Notes under the pieces: generated by a model | The model's input: the letters and a program-made list of their open reading frames with translations, nothing else | Database searches by the model: none | Told to the model about the DNA's origin: nothing | In this document: piece by piece, positions 53,747 through 62,542 of the stretch | How the letters are laid out: each line of letters opens with the position of its first letter | How positions within the stretch are numbered: position 1 is the stretch's first letter | Position numbers and translations under genes: made by a program | Assembly: GCF_030705605.1 (NCBI RefSeq) | Contig: NZ_JAPCKK010000016.1 | Coordinates: 1 to 64,000, forward strand | Direction of reading: 5' to 3' | Length of the DNA: 64,000 nucleotides | Source: Paenibacillus zeirhizosphaerae | GTDB lineage: Bacteria > Bacillota > Bacilli > Paenibacillales > Paenibacillaceae

Positions 53747-53944
53747 TGCATCACCCCTCAACCTCAGTATAACCTCATAACGTCGATCATGCATGCACTT
53801 CACAATAGAAAAGCAAGATTACGAAATCAGTGCATTGCCGCCACGGCTGTCTGTCAATTAGAGAGCAACATCCCGTAATTCGATATGTGATAAAACTGGA
53901 TTGCAAGAAAATTGCAAGAAAAAACTTCACCAGGAGATGATGAA

Positions 53945-54709
53945 ATGGAAAAACTGACTAACAAAGTTGCATTAGTAACTGGAGGAAGCCGTGGCATCGG
54001 CAGAGCTATTGCCCTCAGGCTTGCGAAGGAAGGAGCGACCGTTGCCGTACACTACTTGTCCAATCAAGCTGCCGCGGAAGAAACGGTCACTGAAATTGAG
54101 CGCAACGGCGGTTCCGGATTCATGGTAAGAGCGGATCTTGGCACAACCGAAGGAATACGCTTGCTGTACTCCGAACTGGACCGGGAGCTTTCGGAGCGAT
54201 TCGGCAAAACCAGCATGGATATCCTTGTAAATAATGCAGGGATGGGTCTTGTTGATGCTATTGAGGATACAAAGGAGCATCCATTTGATCATCTGATAGC
54301 ATTAAATGTAAAAGCACCGTTTTTCATCATTCAGGAGGCCCTGTCCCGTCTCCGGAATGAAGGACGCATCATCCAGCTTTCCTCGGCGGTTGCGCGAATA
54401 TCCTTGCCTATGGTTCCTGCGTACAGCATGACCAAGGGGGCGATCAATGCCCTGACGCTTTCGCTTGCCAATCAGCTCGGTCCGCGCGGCATAACCATCA
54501 ATGCCATTGCACCCGGATACGTAGCCACCGACATGAATGCAGGTATGCTCGATGACCCGGCAAGCCGAAAGCTTGGGGCAGATTTTTCAATTTTCGGACG
54601 CTGGGGTGAACCGGAGGATATTGCAGATATTGCTGCTTTTCTTGCGTCCTCGGACAGCCGCTGGATTACCGGACAGATCATCGACGCAAGCGGAGGATCA
54701 CATCTTTAA
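53945..54709 (+). CDS. Short-chain dehydrogenase/reductase (FabG-like)
   Basis: The 254-aa SDR has the NAD(P) motif TGGSRGIGRA at residues 11-20, NNAGMG near residue 90, and the catalytic Ser...Tyr-x-x-x-Lys (SSAVARI and YSMTK). It ends with GQIIDASGGSHL, as in 3-oxoacyl-ACP reductase-like enzymes. It is adjacent to adaA on the opposite strand and stands alone. AGGAG is 8 nt before ATG 53945. The substrate is unknown. Confidence 0.88.
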   Translation: MEKLTNKVALVTGGSRGIGRAIALRLAKEGATVAVHYLSNQAAAEETVTEIERNGGSGFMVRADLGTTEGIRLLYSELDRELSERFGKTSMDILVNNAGMGLVDAIEDTKEHPFDHLIALNVKAPFFIIQEALSRLRNEGRIIQLSSAVARISLPMVPAYSMTKGAINALTLSLANQLGPRGITINAIAPGYVATDMNAGMLDDPASRKLGADFSIFGRWGEPEDIADIAAFLASSDSRWITGQIIDASGGSHL

Positions 54710-54734
54710 CCGCTTGCAAGCATAGACTTTCAGC

Positions 54735-54764
54735 AAAAAACCAACCTGGGTGCCCAAGTTGGTT
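54735..54764 (-). terminator. Terminator
   Basis: ACCAACCTGGGTGCCCAAGTTGGT is a hairpin with a T run on the minus strand. It lies between the SDR and YheC/D genes. Confidence 0.82.
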
Positions 54765-54769
54765 CATGC

Positions 54770-55585
54770 TTACCGCCTTCTGACTGTCTTTTTCTGCTTT
54801 ATTCTTTGACTGCTTAGCAAGCCGTTGAATCTTTTAAGTAACATGACCCGCTGAAACATGGTTTTATCCTTCAACTGATCGAAAATATAAGCATCCGGGC
54901 GTGTGTTCACTTCAATAATCCAGGGCTTCAAGGACGAATCCAGTCCGAAATCTATGCCGATCTCCATAAACTTCGGGTAGCTTTTATGAAATTCGGTTGC
55001 AATCCGGTAACCAAGGTCTTTTAAAGATTCGATATAATTAGCGTTCTTATCGTCGCTTAAAAAAGGACGAAGCAGGGCTTCAAGCCGCATCGGTGTCCCG
55101 CCGTTATGGAAATTGGTCACAGCTTTCTGGGGATGAGCGAGCCTGCCGATGTAAGCGGTGACCTCCCATTGCTTTTTTTCATTTTTTTGCACCATAATGC
55201 GGAGATCGAAGATAAGTCCTTTATAAGTAAGCAGGTCAATGCCTTTTTGCACAATATGCTCTCTTCTGTACTTCGTTTGCTGTAGAGATGTGAACATATC
55301 TTTATAAGCTGCAAAGCTGCGAGTGCTGGTTCCGACATGATAAGTGAATTTGGAGTTATGGTGTTTGACGACCTTAATGACTCCATTTCCACTTGTGCCT
55401 TTAACCGGCTTTACGTAGGCCACCTTGTGCTTGCTTAACATGTCCAACAATGACTCATAAGAATACAGACTCGTATCTGGAACGTATTTGCGGAGTGCAG
55501 GGTGTTTGAGCAGAAACTTTGTCTTGGACCATTTGCTGCTTAGAGTAGTAAGCTGCTGTCTTGCATTGTCTGCTTGACCAGGCAT
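54770..55585 (-). CDS. YheC/YheD-family ATP-grasp protein (spore coat associated)
   Basis: The 271-aa protein shows the YheC/D features VAYVKPVKGTSGNGVIKV, HIVQKGIDLLTYKGLIFDLR, and MEIGIDFGLDS with the ATP-grasp end WIIEVNTRPDA. In Bacillus, YheC and YheD sit around the developing spore. The ATP-grasp fold implies a ligase that joins a carboxylate to an amine. The basic end KQKKTVRRR is notable. ATG 55585 follows GAGGTGAT. It is co-transcribed with the M14-like gene upstream, 40 bp away. Confidence 0.88.
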   Translation of the reverse strand: MPGQADNARQQLTTLSSKWSKTKFLLKHPALRKYVPDTSLYSYESLLDMLSKHKVAYVKPVKGTSGNGVIKVVKHHNSKFTYHVGTSTRSFAAYKDMFTSLQQTKYRREHIVQKGIDLLTYKGLIFDLRIMVQKNEKKQWEVTAYIGRLAHPQKAVTNFHNGGTPMRLEALLRPFLSDDKNANYIESLKDLGYRIATEFHKSYPKFMEIGIDFGLDSSLKPWIIEVNTRPDAYIFDQLKDKTMFQRVMLLKRFNGLLSSQRIKQKKTVRRR

Positions 55586-55625
55586 GCTTCCTATCACCTC
55601 TTCTTCATCGTTGTAAGTCCCAAGA

Positions 55626-56309
55626 TCAACTGTCTATTAAATGAGCTTCTTCAAGAAGATACTGAACAATCCGGCTTTGATAATGAATTCTTTTCGTTAA
55701 CGGCAAGCTCCAGCAGGTCTCTACAGTAATGGCCTTGGCGTGAAGCAATCGGCTTGCTGCCGTGCGTCCCGAGCCTTCTTTATGTTTAAGACGGACTGTA
55801 AAATGCTTTGTTGAATCTATAATGCTGCTGTTCAATTTGCTTACGATTCTTCTCGCCGCAGGTATGGCTTTGCTGCCGGGATTGATAATGAGCGTCTGAC
55901 CCAATCGTTTTGGATTTATACTGGAAAGACCATTAGCTTCATGAAGATCAATGTACCAATCAGGCTGCAATTTTACCGCCAGTTCAAACAGCTCTCCGGA
56001 TAATGGATGCACCGCTTTTGCTTCGGAGCTCTTGGGAAAGGTTCTATTTAAATCAGGCCTGCCGCGGATACGCTTGTGGTATGCTGCCTGATTGAATATA
56101 GGGACAAGGATCAATTTGCCTCTGGTTATAAGAAACTCTCTTTGCCGCAATTTTGACAGCAGCTGGTCAGCGGCACGGATGCTGGCAATCTCATTGCCGT
56201 GTACCCCTGCGGTCAGGATCACGGTTGGACCTGGTTTTTTGCCTTTGACCATGTAATATGGAGTTTTATACCTGGTATGTGAAGCGAGCAAATGTTCACT
56301 GATTTTCAT
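55626..56309 (-). CDS. Succinylglutamate desuccinylase/aspartoacylase (M14)-like amidohydrolase
   Basis: The 227-aa zinc enzyme has the ligands H-x-x-E in AGVHGNEIAS and the third His in YIDLHEANG, plus DLNRTFP. These are the signature of the AstE/ASPA branch of carboxypeptidases. Catalytic Glu is not clearly placed near the C-terminus (VETCWSLPL is the candidate). GGGAGGTGAT precedes the ATG. Pairing with an ATP-grasp protein suggests that one adds and the other removes an amide-linked group. Confidence 0.85.
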   Translation of the reverse strand: MKISEHLLASHTRYKTPYYMVKGKKPGPTVILTAGVHGNEIASIRAADQLLSKLRQREFLITRGKLILVPIFNQAAYHKRIRGRPDLNRTFPKSSEAKAVHPLSGELFELAVKLQPDWYIDLHEANGLSSINPKRLGQTLIINPGSKAIPAARRIVSKLNSSIIDSTKHFTVRLKHKEGSGRTAASRLLHAKAITVETCWSLPLTKRIHYQSRIVQYLLEEAHLIDS

Positions 56310-56400
56310 AGGATATCACCTCCCGCACCGGATAAAGTATCATACGGGTCAGCTTGTTTAAGAGACACGGACAAACCGTCTGAGAAATTTGCGGAATTGG

Positions 56401-56585
56401 ATGAACTGCACCCCGTCAAGTAGACAGCACAAAAAGTAAAAGATAGTTAAGCGGCCTTGGTCCTGAATTCATTGGGACTGAGGCCGTTTAGTTTTGCCTG
56501 CGCAAATGCAGCGTCAACTGGCGATATCCAAGGGTTCGCTCCACCTTTTCATATAGGAGGAGCGTAAACCTCCTTTGTTCCATAA
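56401..56585 (-). mobile_element. Relic of an IS3-family insertion sequence
   Basis: The minus strand encodes MEQRRFTLLLYEKVERTLGY followed by RQLTLHLRRQ, as at the start of an IS3 OrfB-type integrase. After a frame change it gives AKLNGLSPNEFRTKAA-stop, the typical OrfB C-terminus. The intervening catalytic core is deleted. Past the stop lies TGTCTACTTGACGGGGTGCA, resembling an IS3 terminal repeat. Confidence 0.75.
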
Positions 56586-56587
56586 CA

Positions 56588-56645
56588 ATGCTCCCCATAC
56601 AGTAACAGGTTTTTGTTTTTCACCTGTCTACTATATGGGGAGCAT
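56588..56645. repeat. Long hairpin at the IS3 relic
   Basis: ATGCTCCCCATA...ACAGGT pairs with ACCTGT...TATGGGGAGCAT around a T-rich loop. It lies upstream of the relic reading frame and was probably part of the element. Confidence 0.75.
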
Positions 56646-56671
56646 ATCAAATTTGCGGTTTCCGATTGTTC

Positions 56672-57347
56672 TTTTTAACTCAACTTTCGCAGAGCACAAA
56701 TCCAATTAAACCTTTGTAGCTGCTGGGTTCTGAGGAATTCGAATTCTCTCCTTGCCAGTTTGCCAATTTCATGCTGCGAAAGTTGAGTTAAGTGCTTGAC
56801 AGTCAAGCCGCCCGTTGACTGTGGCGAGGCATGTGAACTCGCTGCCCGGGAGCTTTGCATGATTATCCCGTTGGATCAGGTACATAAAAATAGAAAACCG
56901 GGAACCGAAAATATACGAAGTGAGGCACGAAAATGCCTGTTGTTACGCTATTCGGGATCATCAAATGGGTCTATTATTTTTTTGATCGTACCTTATGGAG
57001 CAACAGATCGGTTCGAGATGAGGCGATCTTAGAAGAAAGCAGAGCGTTTAGGTGATGTGAAACTGATCTGAGAGTCTGAGCAAAAGGGATAATCATGCAA
57101 AGCTGTATGGAGAGACAACAGGCATCAGGTAAAGGACACCAAACGCCATACACCATAACACCATACCCTATAGACACCCGTCTCACTCTGGATGCCAGAC
57201 TCTGAGCGGGACGAATCCCCTTCTTCCAAGAAAGCTAGAAAAAAGCTGTCTGCTGATTCAGAGGCAACTCCAGCAGTGAATCTCCGTTTTGCCCAGTTAC
57301 ATCAAGGCCTGTTTGCTGATTTCATGCTGCGAAAGTTGAGTTTTTAA
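56672..57347. mobile_element. 662-bp transposon-like element, transposase-free copy
   Basis: CTCAACTTTCGCAG starts at 56679 and its complement CTGCGAAAGTTGAG ends at 57340. TTTTTAA flanks both sides (56672-56678, 57341-57347). The interior is colinear with the ends of the element at 28938-30866. A third copy of the right end, CTGCGAAAGTTGAG, lies internally at 56774-56787. It therefore also delimits a 109-bp mini-element (56679-56787) with perfect 14-bp ends. No gene is seen inside. Confidence 0.9.
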
Positions 57348-57367
57348 GTTGGGGGATGCACAAAAGC

Positions 57368-57466
57368 AGCGGAGAGGACGAAGCAATTCCGGAAAAGCGG
57401 CAGCGTTCGCCTTTGGCCCGAAGGGTCAACAGCGATTGTAGGAATGCTTCGTTCTCGGAGCGTCTC
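57368..57466. repeat. REPIN-like palindrome
   Basis: Arms GAGGACGAAGCAATTCC and GGAATGCTTCGTTCTC surround the stem-loop TTGGCCCGAAGGGTCAA. It is close to identical with 43752-43850. It lies 20 bp after the transposon duplication and just downstream of the Dabb gene. Confidence 0.88.
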
Positions 57467-57486
57467 ACCCACCAGAGGCACAGCTT

Positions 57487-57795
57487 TTAAACGGCATTAA
57501 ACGGATAATCCGCTACCACGACTCCATCTACAAATGGTCCAATGCCTTGCAAAAACTGCTGGTGCAAAGGATGCTCTATGTAGCTGCGGCACGCCTGCTG
57601 GTCCTCGAAGGTAATGCGAATGGCTAACGAATAACCGTGCCGATTCTCCGTCTCCTCCGTAACATTGATACCTGCGCTTAGACCCACAATTCCTGCAATA
57701 GCATCCTTGAACGAATGGGCCTGTTTTACGGCCTCTTCCTGCTTGTCCAGCGTAAAGCTATCCTTGAATTTAATTAAAACGATATGTTCATACAT
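57487..57795 (-). CDS. Dabb-domain (stress-responsive A/B barrel) protein
   Basis: The 102-aa protein starts MYEHIVLIKFKDSF and has the typical HPLHQQFLQGIGPFVDGVVVADY end of the dimeric alpha/beta barrel family. Members include stress proteins and small enzymes; a specific reaction cannot be assigned. AAGGAGTGAG is upstream. It is divergent from the regulator gene at 57943, which may control it. Confidence 0.88.
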   Translation of the reverse strand: MYEHIVLIKFKDSFTLDKQEEAVKQAHSFKDAIAGIVGLSAGINVTEETENRHGYSLAIRITFEDQQACRSYIEHPLHQQFLQGIGPFVDGVVVADYPFNAV

Positions 57796-57942
57796 GCCTG
57801 GTGCTCACTCCTTATTCTGATGATTGATTTTTTATCATGGTATACCATAAGCTATTTTATACAAAGAATAAAAAGCCAGGAAGAGATCTGAGTATCCTGG
57901 GATTGACAATCCCACTCTTCCTCTGCAATAGGAGACTTAAAA

Positions 57943-58803
57943 ATGTCAATGACCCAATTAGACCGATACCAGGAATTAGCCCGTTTTTTACGAATACGCA
58001 GAGAAAGAATCACCCCACAACAGGCTGGGCTGCCTAACAGTGGGCGCAGACGCACTCCAGGCCTTCGCCGGGGGGAAGTTGCCATGCTGGCCGATGTAGG
58101 GCTGGACTGGTATACCTACCTGGAGCAGGGGAGGCATATTAATATGTCCGCAGAGATTCTTGACCGATTAGCTAACGTCTTAATGCTCGATTCTGCTGAA
58201 CGAAAGCATCTGTTCTTTCTTGCACGAAAGGAGCTCCCCTTGGAACAGGCTCTACAGCCATCCAGGGTTAACCCAGCACTGCAAAGCTTTCTGAATAGTC
58301 TCGGCACCTCGCCCGCCAATGTGATGGATTCGAGAATGAACATAGTAGCCTGGAACTCTGCTTACTGTGCTTTAAATGGGGATATGTCCCTCAAAACCGA
58401 GCAGGAACGTAATTTTGTCTGGATGACGTTTACTTCGCCACGCTTTCGTTACATTAAAGGTGACCAGTGGGAGCAGCACGCTCGGCGAATCGTAGCCCAA
58501 TTTCATGCGGGCTATGCCCGTTACGCTGATGATTCATGGTGGTCTGAGCAATTTAAGGCCTTATCTAAGATAAGCGTCGAATTTCGGGAATATTGGGAAG
58601 CCCATGATATCATGGATGCGATTGATGCCCCGAAAGCATTGCGGTGTCCGAATCTTGGTATATTGAATTTTGATTTCGTATCCTTTCAGTACTTGGGAGA
58701 CCCTAATTTAACCGTCTCGGTTCACGTTCCCCACCATGACGGAACTGTCGAAAAAATGCAGCAGCTTTTGAGCCAGGATGCTACTAATGCATTAGACACT
58801 TGA
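57943..58803 (+). CDS. XRE-type regulator with MmyB-like ligand domain
   Basis: The 286-aa protein has an N-terminal helix-turn-helix with the family pattern RRTPGLRRGEVAMLADVGLDWYTYLEQGR (about residues 35-63). The C-terminal domain is of the MmyB type, with MNIVAWNSAYCALNG near residue 130 and a fatty-acid-binding PAS-like fold. AGGAG precedes ATG 57943. Such regulators usually control a divergent dehydrogenase or small gene; here that is the Dabb gene. Its 3' end overlaps the LacI gene by 12 bp. Confidence 0.87.
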   Translation: MSMTQLDRYQELARFLRIRRERITPQQAGLPNSGRRRTPGLRRGEVAMLADVGLDWYTYLEQGRHINMSAEILDRLANVLMLDSAERKHLFFLARKELPLEQALQPSRVNPALQSFLNSLGTSPANVMDSRMNIVAWNSAYCALNGDMSLKTEQERNFVWMTFTSPRFRYIKGDQWEQHARRIVAQFHAGYARYADDSWWSEQFKALSKISVEFREYWEAHDIMDAIDAPKALRCPNLGILNFDFVSFQYLGDPNLTVSVHVPHHDGTVEKMQQLLSQDATNALDT

Positions 58804-59769
58804 TCTTTCCACCAACTCATAAGGAATCTCCATCTTACGCGAAACGGCTTCCGGATCAACCATATCATTGTAAAAGGCCTGAAAGGCCTGCACGCCAATT
58901 TCATGCAGATGCTGGTCGATGGTCGTCAGCCGCAGCGCTTCAGAGATTGGCTGATTGTCGAATCCGACAATGGCCAACTGCTCAGGAATCGAAATCCCCA
59001 ACTGTCTGGCACGGGTCAAGACACCGGCGGCGGCCTCATCACCGGTTACGAGCAGAGCGGTGGGCCGATCCGCCATAGCAGCAACGCTGTCCAGCACACG
59101 TATACCGTCACTTAAATGTACACAGCCTTCGAATATCCAAGTCGGCTGCAATGGTTGATTGATTTCACGGAGAGCGTCGGCATACGCGGCATACCTCTGG
59201 CGGCTGCTCTCGCTGTTTCGCCTGCCGATACAGTAGCCTATCTTTCGATGACCGCGCCCGATTAAATAACGCATCCCTCTTAGAAACGCATCATAATGGT
59301 TGGTATACACCGAGCTGATTTGCTCATGCTGAACCGACTCACAGGCAACGATCGGGCCACTTGCCGCATAAAGAGCTATGTCTGACCAGGGAAGCTCATG
59401 AGAACATAGAATCAAGCCATCCACTTGCTTCGTACGCAGCATATGCAGATAGCGCCGCTCTTCCCTGGGATCATAATTCGTCTGGCACAGAAGCGCCGTA
59501 TATTGATGCTTGAGCGCTTCCTCCATCAGGCCACCCAGGAGCGCATGGAAATAGGGGTGGTGATTAAACGGAAGTACAACTCCGATCATGCCTGTCCTTC
59601 CTGTGGCCAGATGAACGGCGTTTGAATTCGGGCTGTAGCCCGCCAGCTTCATAGCCTCTTCTACTCTTCTGCGTTTCTCCTCGCTGACATAGGGGTGTCC
59701 GTTGAGCACTCGTGATACCGTTGTGACAGAGACCTGCGCAGCCTCGGCGATTTCTCGTATATTAGCCAT
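58792..59769 (-). CDS. LacI-family transcriptional regulator
   Basis: The 325-aa protein starts with the LacI helix-turn-helix NIREIAEAAQVSVTTVSRVL and hinge VHLATGRTGMIGVVLPF, followed by a sugar-binding domain (ALLVTGDEAAAGVL, LAIVGFDNQPISE). It is encoded downstream of the GH1 beta-glucosidase gene in the same orientation. The intergenic palindrome TGCAATC-A-GATTGCA (59878-59892) is a likely operator. It probably represses beta-glucoside use. Confidence 0.92.
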   Translation of the reverse strand: MANIREIAEAAQVSVTTVSRVLNGHPYVSEEKRRRVEEAMKLAGYSPNSNAVHLATGRTGMIGVVLPFNHHPYFHALLGGLMEEALKHQYTALLCQTNYDPREERRYLHMLRTKQVDGLILCSHELPWSDIALYAASGPIVACESVQHEQISSVYTNHYDAFLRGMRYLIGRGHRKIGYCIGRRNSESSRQRYAAYADALREINQPLQPTWIFEGCVHLSDGIRVLDSVAAMADRPTALLVTGDEAAAGVLTRARQLGISIPEQLAIVGFDNQPISEALRLTTIDQHLHEIGVQAFQAFYNDMVDPEAVSRKMEIPYELVERSSV

Positions 59770-59877
59770 GTCTTGTATTCCCTCATTCCCTACTCCAAAC
59801 TTGCTGCTCCTTTAATTTTCCCTTCAAGATACACTATATAATGATGTAAAGTTGCATATACCTCATTAAATCATGAT

Positions 59878-59892
59878 GCAATCAGATTGCAA
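59878..59892. promoter_or_regulatory. LacI-type operator
   Basis: TGCAATC-A-GATTGCA is a perfect 7+1+7 palindrome in front of the LacI gene, close to ACACTATATAAT (59829-59840), which may hold the -10. Confidence 0.75.
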
Positions 59893-59967
59893 GTATGTAA
59901 ATCAAGCCGTCATCGTCCTGCTTGCTCTGAAAATGTTCCTAGGCGCGTAAGCGATTAGCTGCACATA

Positions 59968-60022
59968 AAGATCCCCTCTGGCCCAGTGATAACACACGCT
60001 CTGGCCATGAGGGGATCATTTT
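59968..60022 (-). terminator. Terminator of the GH1 gene
   Basis: On the minus strand GATCCCCTC...GGCC pairs with GGCC...GAGGGGATC, followed by TTTATG. Confidence 0.8.
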
Positions 60023-61467
60023 TAAGGTTTTAACAGATGACCGCCATTGGTGCGGATGACCTCCTGATACCAGTAGAAGCTGTCCTTTTTGATCCGGCGC
60101 AGCGTTTTTGCATCGGCTTCATCCCGATCAATATAGACAAATCCGTAGCGCTTTTGGTACCCGTTTAACCAGCTAAGCACGTCCGTAAACGACCAACTGC
60201 AGTAGCCGATTAAATCTACCCCGTCATTGATCGCCTGTTGACATTGCTGCAGATGGGATTTCAGGTACGCAACCCGATACTCGTCATGGATTGTATCATC
60301 TGCTTCCAGCTTATCGAATTCTCCCAGACCATTCTCTGTAATAAATACCGGAAGTCCATAACGGCTCGCAATGCGGCGCAGGCCTATACGCAGACCGATC
60401 GGATCGATGGCCCAGTCCCAGTTGGACGTCTCAAGGTTGGGATTTGATGCCGTTTTGTATAGTCCGGGGATTCCGGTGGACTGATTGCTGCCCTTTTGTC
60501 CTGTTGTATTCATTTTGCCTTCCGAGACGCCGTCCAGTGGGTTGTGATCATAGGTGATCGTCTGATAATAATTGACTCCGACAAAATCCGGCTTGCCCTT
60601 GCGCAGCAGCTCCAGATCCCCCTCCTCAAAGCTCGGAGCAAGTCCCTGCTCTTCCAAATAACGCAGCGGAATCTGCGGATACTGTCCCAGGCAGTATACA
60701 TCCAGCCACCAGTTGTTGGTGAACTCCTCCGCATTCTCAAATGCCAGCATATCCTCAGGCTTGCTCGACGCAGGATAGGCTGGCGAGTAAGCAAAGCTTG
60801 GCCCGATCTTGCCGTCCGGCACATATTTGCGGAAGGAGTCAATGACCTTGGCATTGGCCAGGAACGCATGATGGTTCGCCTGATAGAACCGTTTACGGTC
60901 CTTGGCACCCGGCGGATGCATCGCAGTAATAAAACCATGGTTCGTATTGTAATTTTGCTCGTTCAAGGAAACCCAATATTTTACCCGGTCGCCATAACGT
61001 TTAAACAAGGTGGTGCAGTATTGGTCGAAATCTTTAATAATTCGTCGCGACTCCCACGCACCATATTCATCCATAAGCGCTTGGGGCACATCCCAATGAT
61101 ACAGCGTAAGCACTGGCTCAATGCCGTGGGCGAGCAGTTCATTGATAAGGTTATCATAAAATTGCAGGCCCGCTTCATTCACTTCTCCGTAGCCCGACGG
61201 ATAAATCCGCGGCCAGCTTACGGAGAAACGGTAGGCTTTTAACCCCATCTCCGCCATAAGAGCGATATCTTCTTGATAACGATGATAGTGATCCATGGCT
61301 ACATCCCCATTGCTGCCTTTAAAGGTTTTGCCTTCGATTTTCGTAAACACGTCCCAGACAGACGGACCCTTGCCATCCTCGTTCCAGGCCCCTTCAATCT
61401 GATATGCGGCAGATGCTGATCCCCAAAGAAAGTCCGGTTGGAATGGGCGTAAATGACGGTGTATCAT
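60022..61467 (-). CDS. Family GH1 6-phospho-beta-glucosidase
   Basis: The 481-aa TIM-barrel glycosidase has the start FLWGSASAAYQIEGAWNEDG, the acid/base Glu in WVSLNEQN and the nucleophile Glu in VFITENGLG. The C-terminal S-x6-K-x-Y pattern (SWLNGYQKRY) binds the 6-phosphate in phospho-glycosidases. This favours phosphorylated beta-glucosides delivered by a PTS, though no PTS gene is in the window. ATG 61467 follows AAGGAGGAG. The open frame extends 83 codons upstream without support. The LacI gene lies downstream. Confidence 0.93.
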   Translation of the reverse strand: MIHRHLRPFQPDFLWGSASAAYQIEGAWNEDGKGPSVWDVFTKIEGKTFKGSNGDVAMDHYHRYQEDIALMAEMGLKAYRFSVSWPRIYPSGYGEVNEAGLQFYDNLINELLAHGIEPVLTLYHWDVPQALMDEYGAWESRRIIKDFDQYCTTLFKRYGDRVKYWVSLNEQNYNTNHGFITAMHPPGAKDRKRFYQANHHAFLANAKVIDSFRKYVPDGKIGPSFAYSPAYPASSKPEDMLAFENAEEFTNNWWLDVYCLGQYPQIPLRYLEEQGLAPSFEEGDLELLRKGKPDFVGVNYYQTITYDHNPLDGVSEGKMNTTGQKGSNQSTGIPGLYKTASNPNLETSNWDWAIDPIGLRIGLRRIASRYGLPVFITENGLGEFDKLEADDTIHDEYRVAYLKSHLQQCQQAINDGVDLIGYCSWSFTDVLSWLNGYQKRYGFVYIDRDEADAKTLRRIKKDSFYWYQEVIRTNGGHLLKP

Positions 61468-61564
61468 ATGACTTCTCCTCCTTGATTCGCTAGTACATAT
61501 AACTTGTGCAGGAAAAGTATAGAGTATGAAACGCATTTCATAGCAAGCCTTACGGCTACGAATC

Positions 61565-62542
61565 TCATTGATAAACAGGCGCGATTCGATCAATCCGGTT
61601 TGTCCATATACCGCCACTGTAATCGGAGGGCAAACGTTTAAGATCCTCGGCCGAGTCGAAACCGCTCGAAAATTCGCTGCCGTTCCCGGCCACCACGATG
61701 ACACGGGTATCGGCATTTTTCATTCGATTGACAAATTTCTGCGGCCATCCCCACAGCCAGGGGGCGATTTTTTCGGGAATATGGAGCTGGGAATCTTTGC
61801 ATGAGTTAGGCATATATCCTGTCCAGCCCACAGCCACATAAGGGAGCAGACATTGCTTGATGCTCGCTTTCGACATGACCCTCATATCCGGCATCTCCTT
61901 CTTCAAAGCGTCAATCGGCTCGTCTCCCCCATAAACAGCCAATTGGCTTTGCTGTTTCTTCGTCAGCCGGGACAAAAAGGACGCGAGCAGCCTGCCTTCC
62001 TCGGAATCACTGCTTTTGACATTAATCAGAAATGAAGAATTGGGGAAATGATCCAATACCTCCGTCAAGGAAGGCATCATGCCGACACCTTTACCACGAA
62101 AAGGATAGGTCTGGCCTTGATCCGCTGTGTAGCCATAACCAATGTCCACTTTTTTCAGTTCGGCCATCGTATAGTCTTTGGTCGTTCCATTCACATTGGT
62201 ACGACATCCTAAGGTCCAATCATGAAACACGGCAAATTGTCCGTCTTTGGTCAGATGCACATCAAACTCTACGATGTCCGCCCCAGCCTTAAAGGCCGCC
62301 TTCATGGAGGAGATCGTGTTTTCCAGGTATGGATATTCAGGCGGGTAGATTCGTTCCGCCGTACATGTATCATTCGTTATATTGTCCATCGTAAACGTCT
62401 GCGCAAGCCCACGATGTGCAAGAAGGAGTGGCGCTTCACCACTCGGCTGGACAAACAGATTGCTGTTGTTTACCGCTATAAAAAGGATAAGGATGGCCAG
62501 AACAGCCGCAACTTTTCTTCGGTATTTCTTTTTCCTATTCAT
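61565..62542 (-). CDS. Glycerophosphodiester phosphodiesterase
   Basis: The 325-aa protein has an N-terminal membrane segment (residues about 10-27), then the GDPD barrel: LLLAHRGLAQT, ENTISSMKAAFKAGADIVEFDVHLTKDGQFAVFHDWTL. These contain the catalytic His pair and metal-binding Glu/Asp. It hydrolyses glycerophosphodiesters, probably at the outer surface. It starts within the end of the TetR gene (8-bp overlap), so the regulator and enzyme are co-expressed. GGGAGGG is upstream. Confidence 0.9.
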   Translation of the reverse strand: MNRKKKYRRKVAAVLAILILFIAVNNSNLFVQPSGEAPLLLAHRGLAQTFTMDNITNDTCTAERIYPPEYPYLENTISSMKAAFKAGADIVEFDVHLTKDGQFAVFHDWTLGCRTNVNGTTKDYTMAELKKVDIGYGYTADQGQTYPFRGKGVGMMPSLTEVLDHFPNSSFLINVKSSDSEEGRLLASFLSRLTKKQQSQLAVYGGDEPIDALKKEMPDMRVMSKASIKQCLLPYVAVGWTGYMPNSCKDSQLHIPEKIAPWLWGWPQKFVNRMKNADTRVIVVAGNGSEFSSGFDSAEDLKRLPSDYSGGIWTNRIDRIAPVYQ

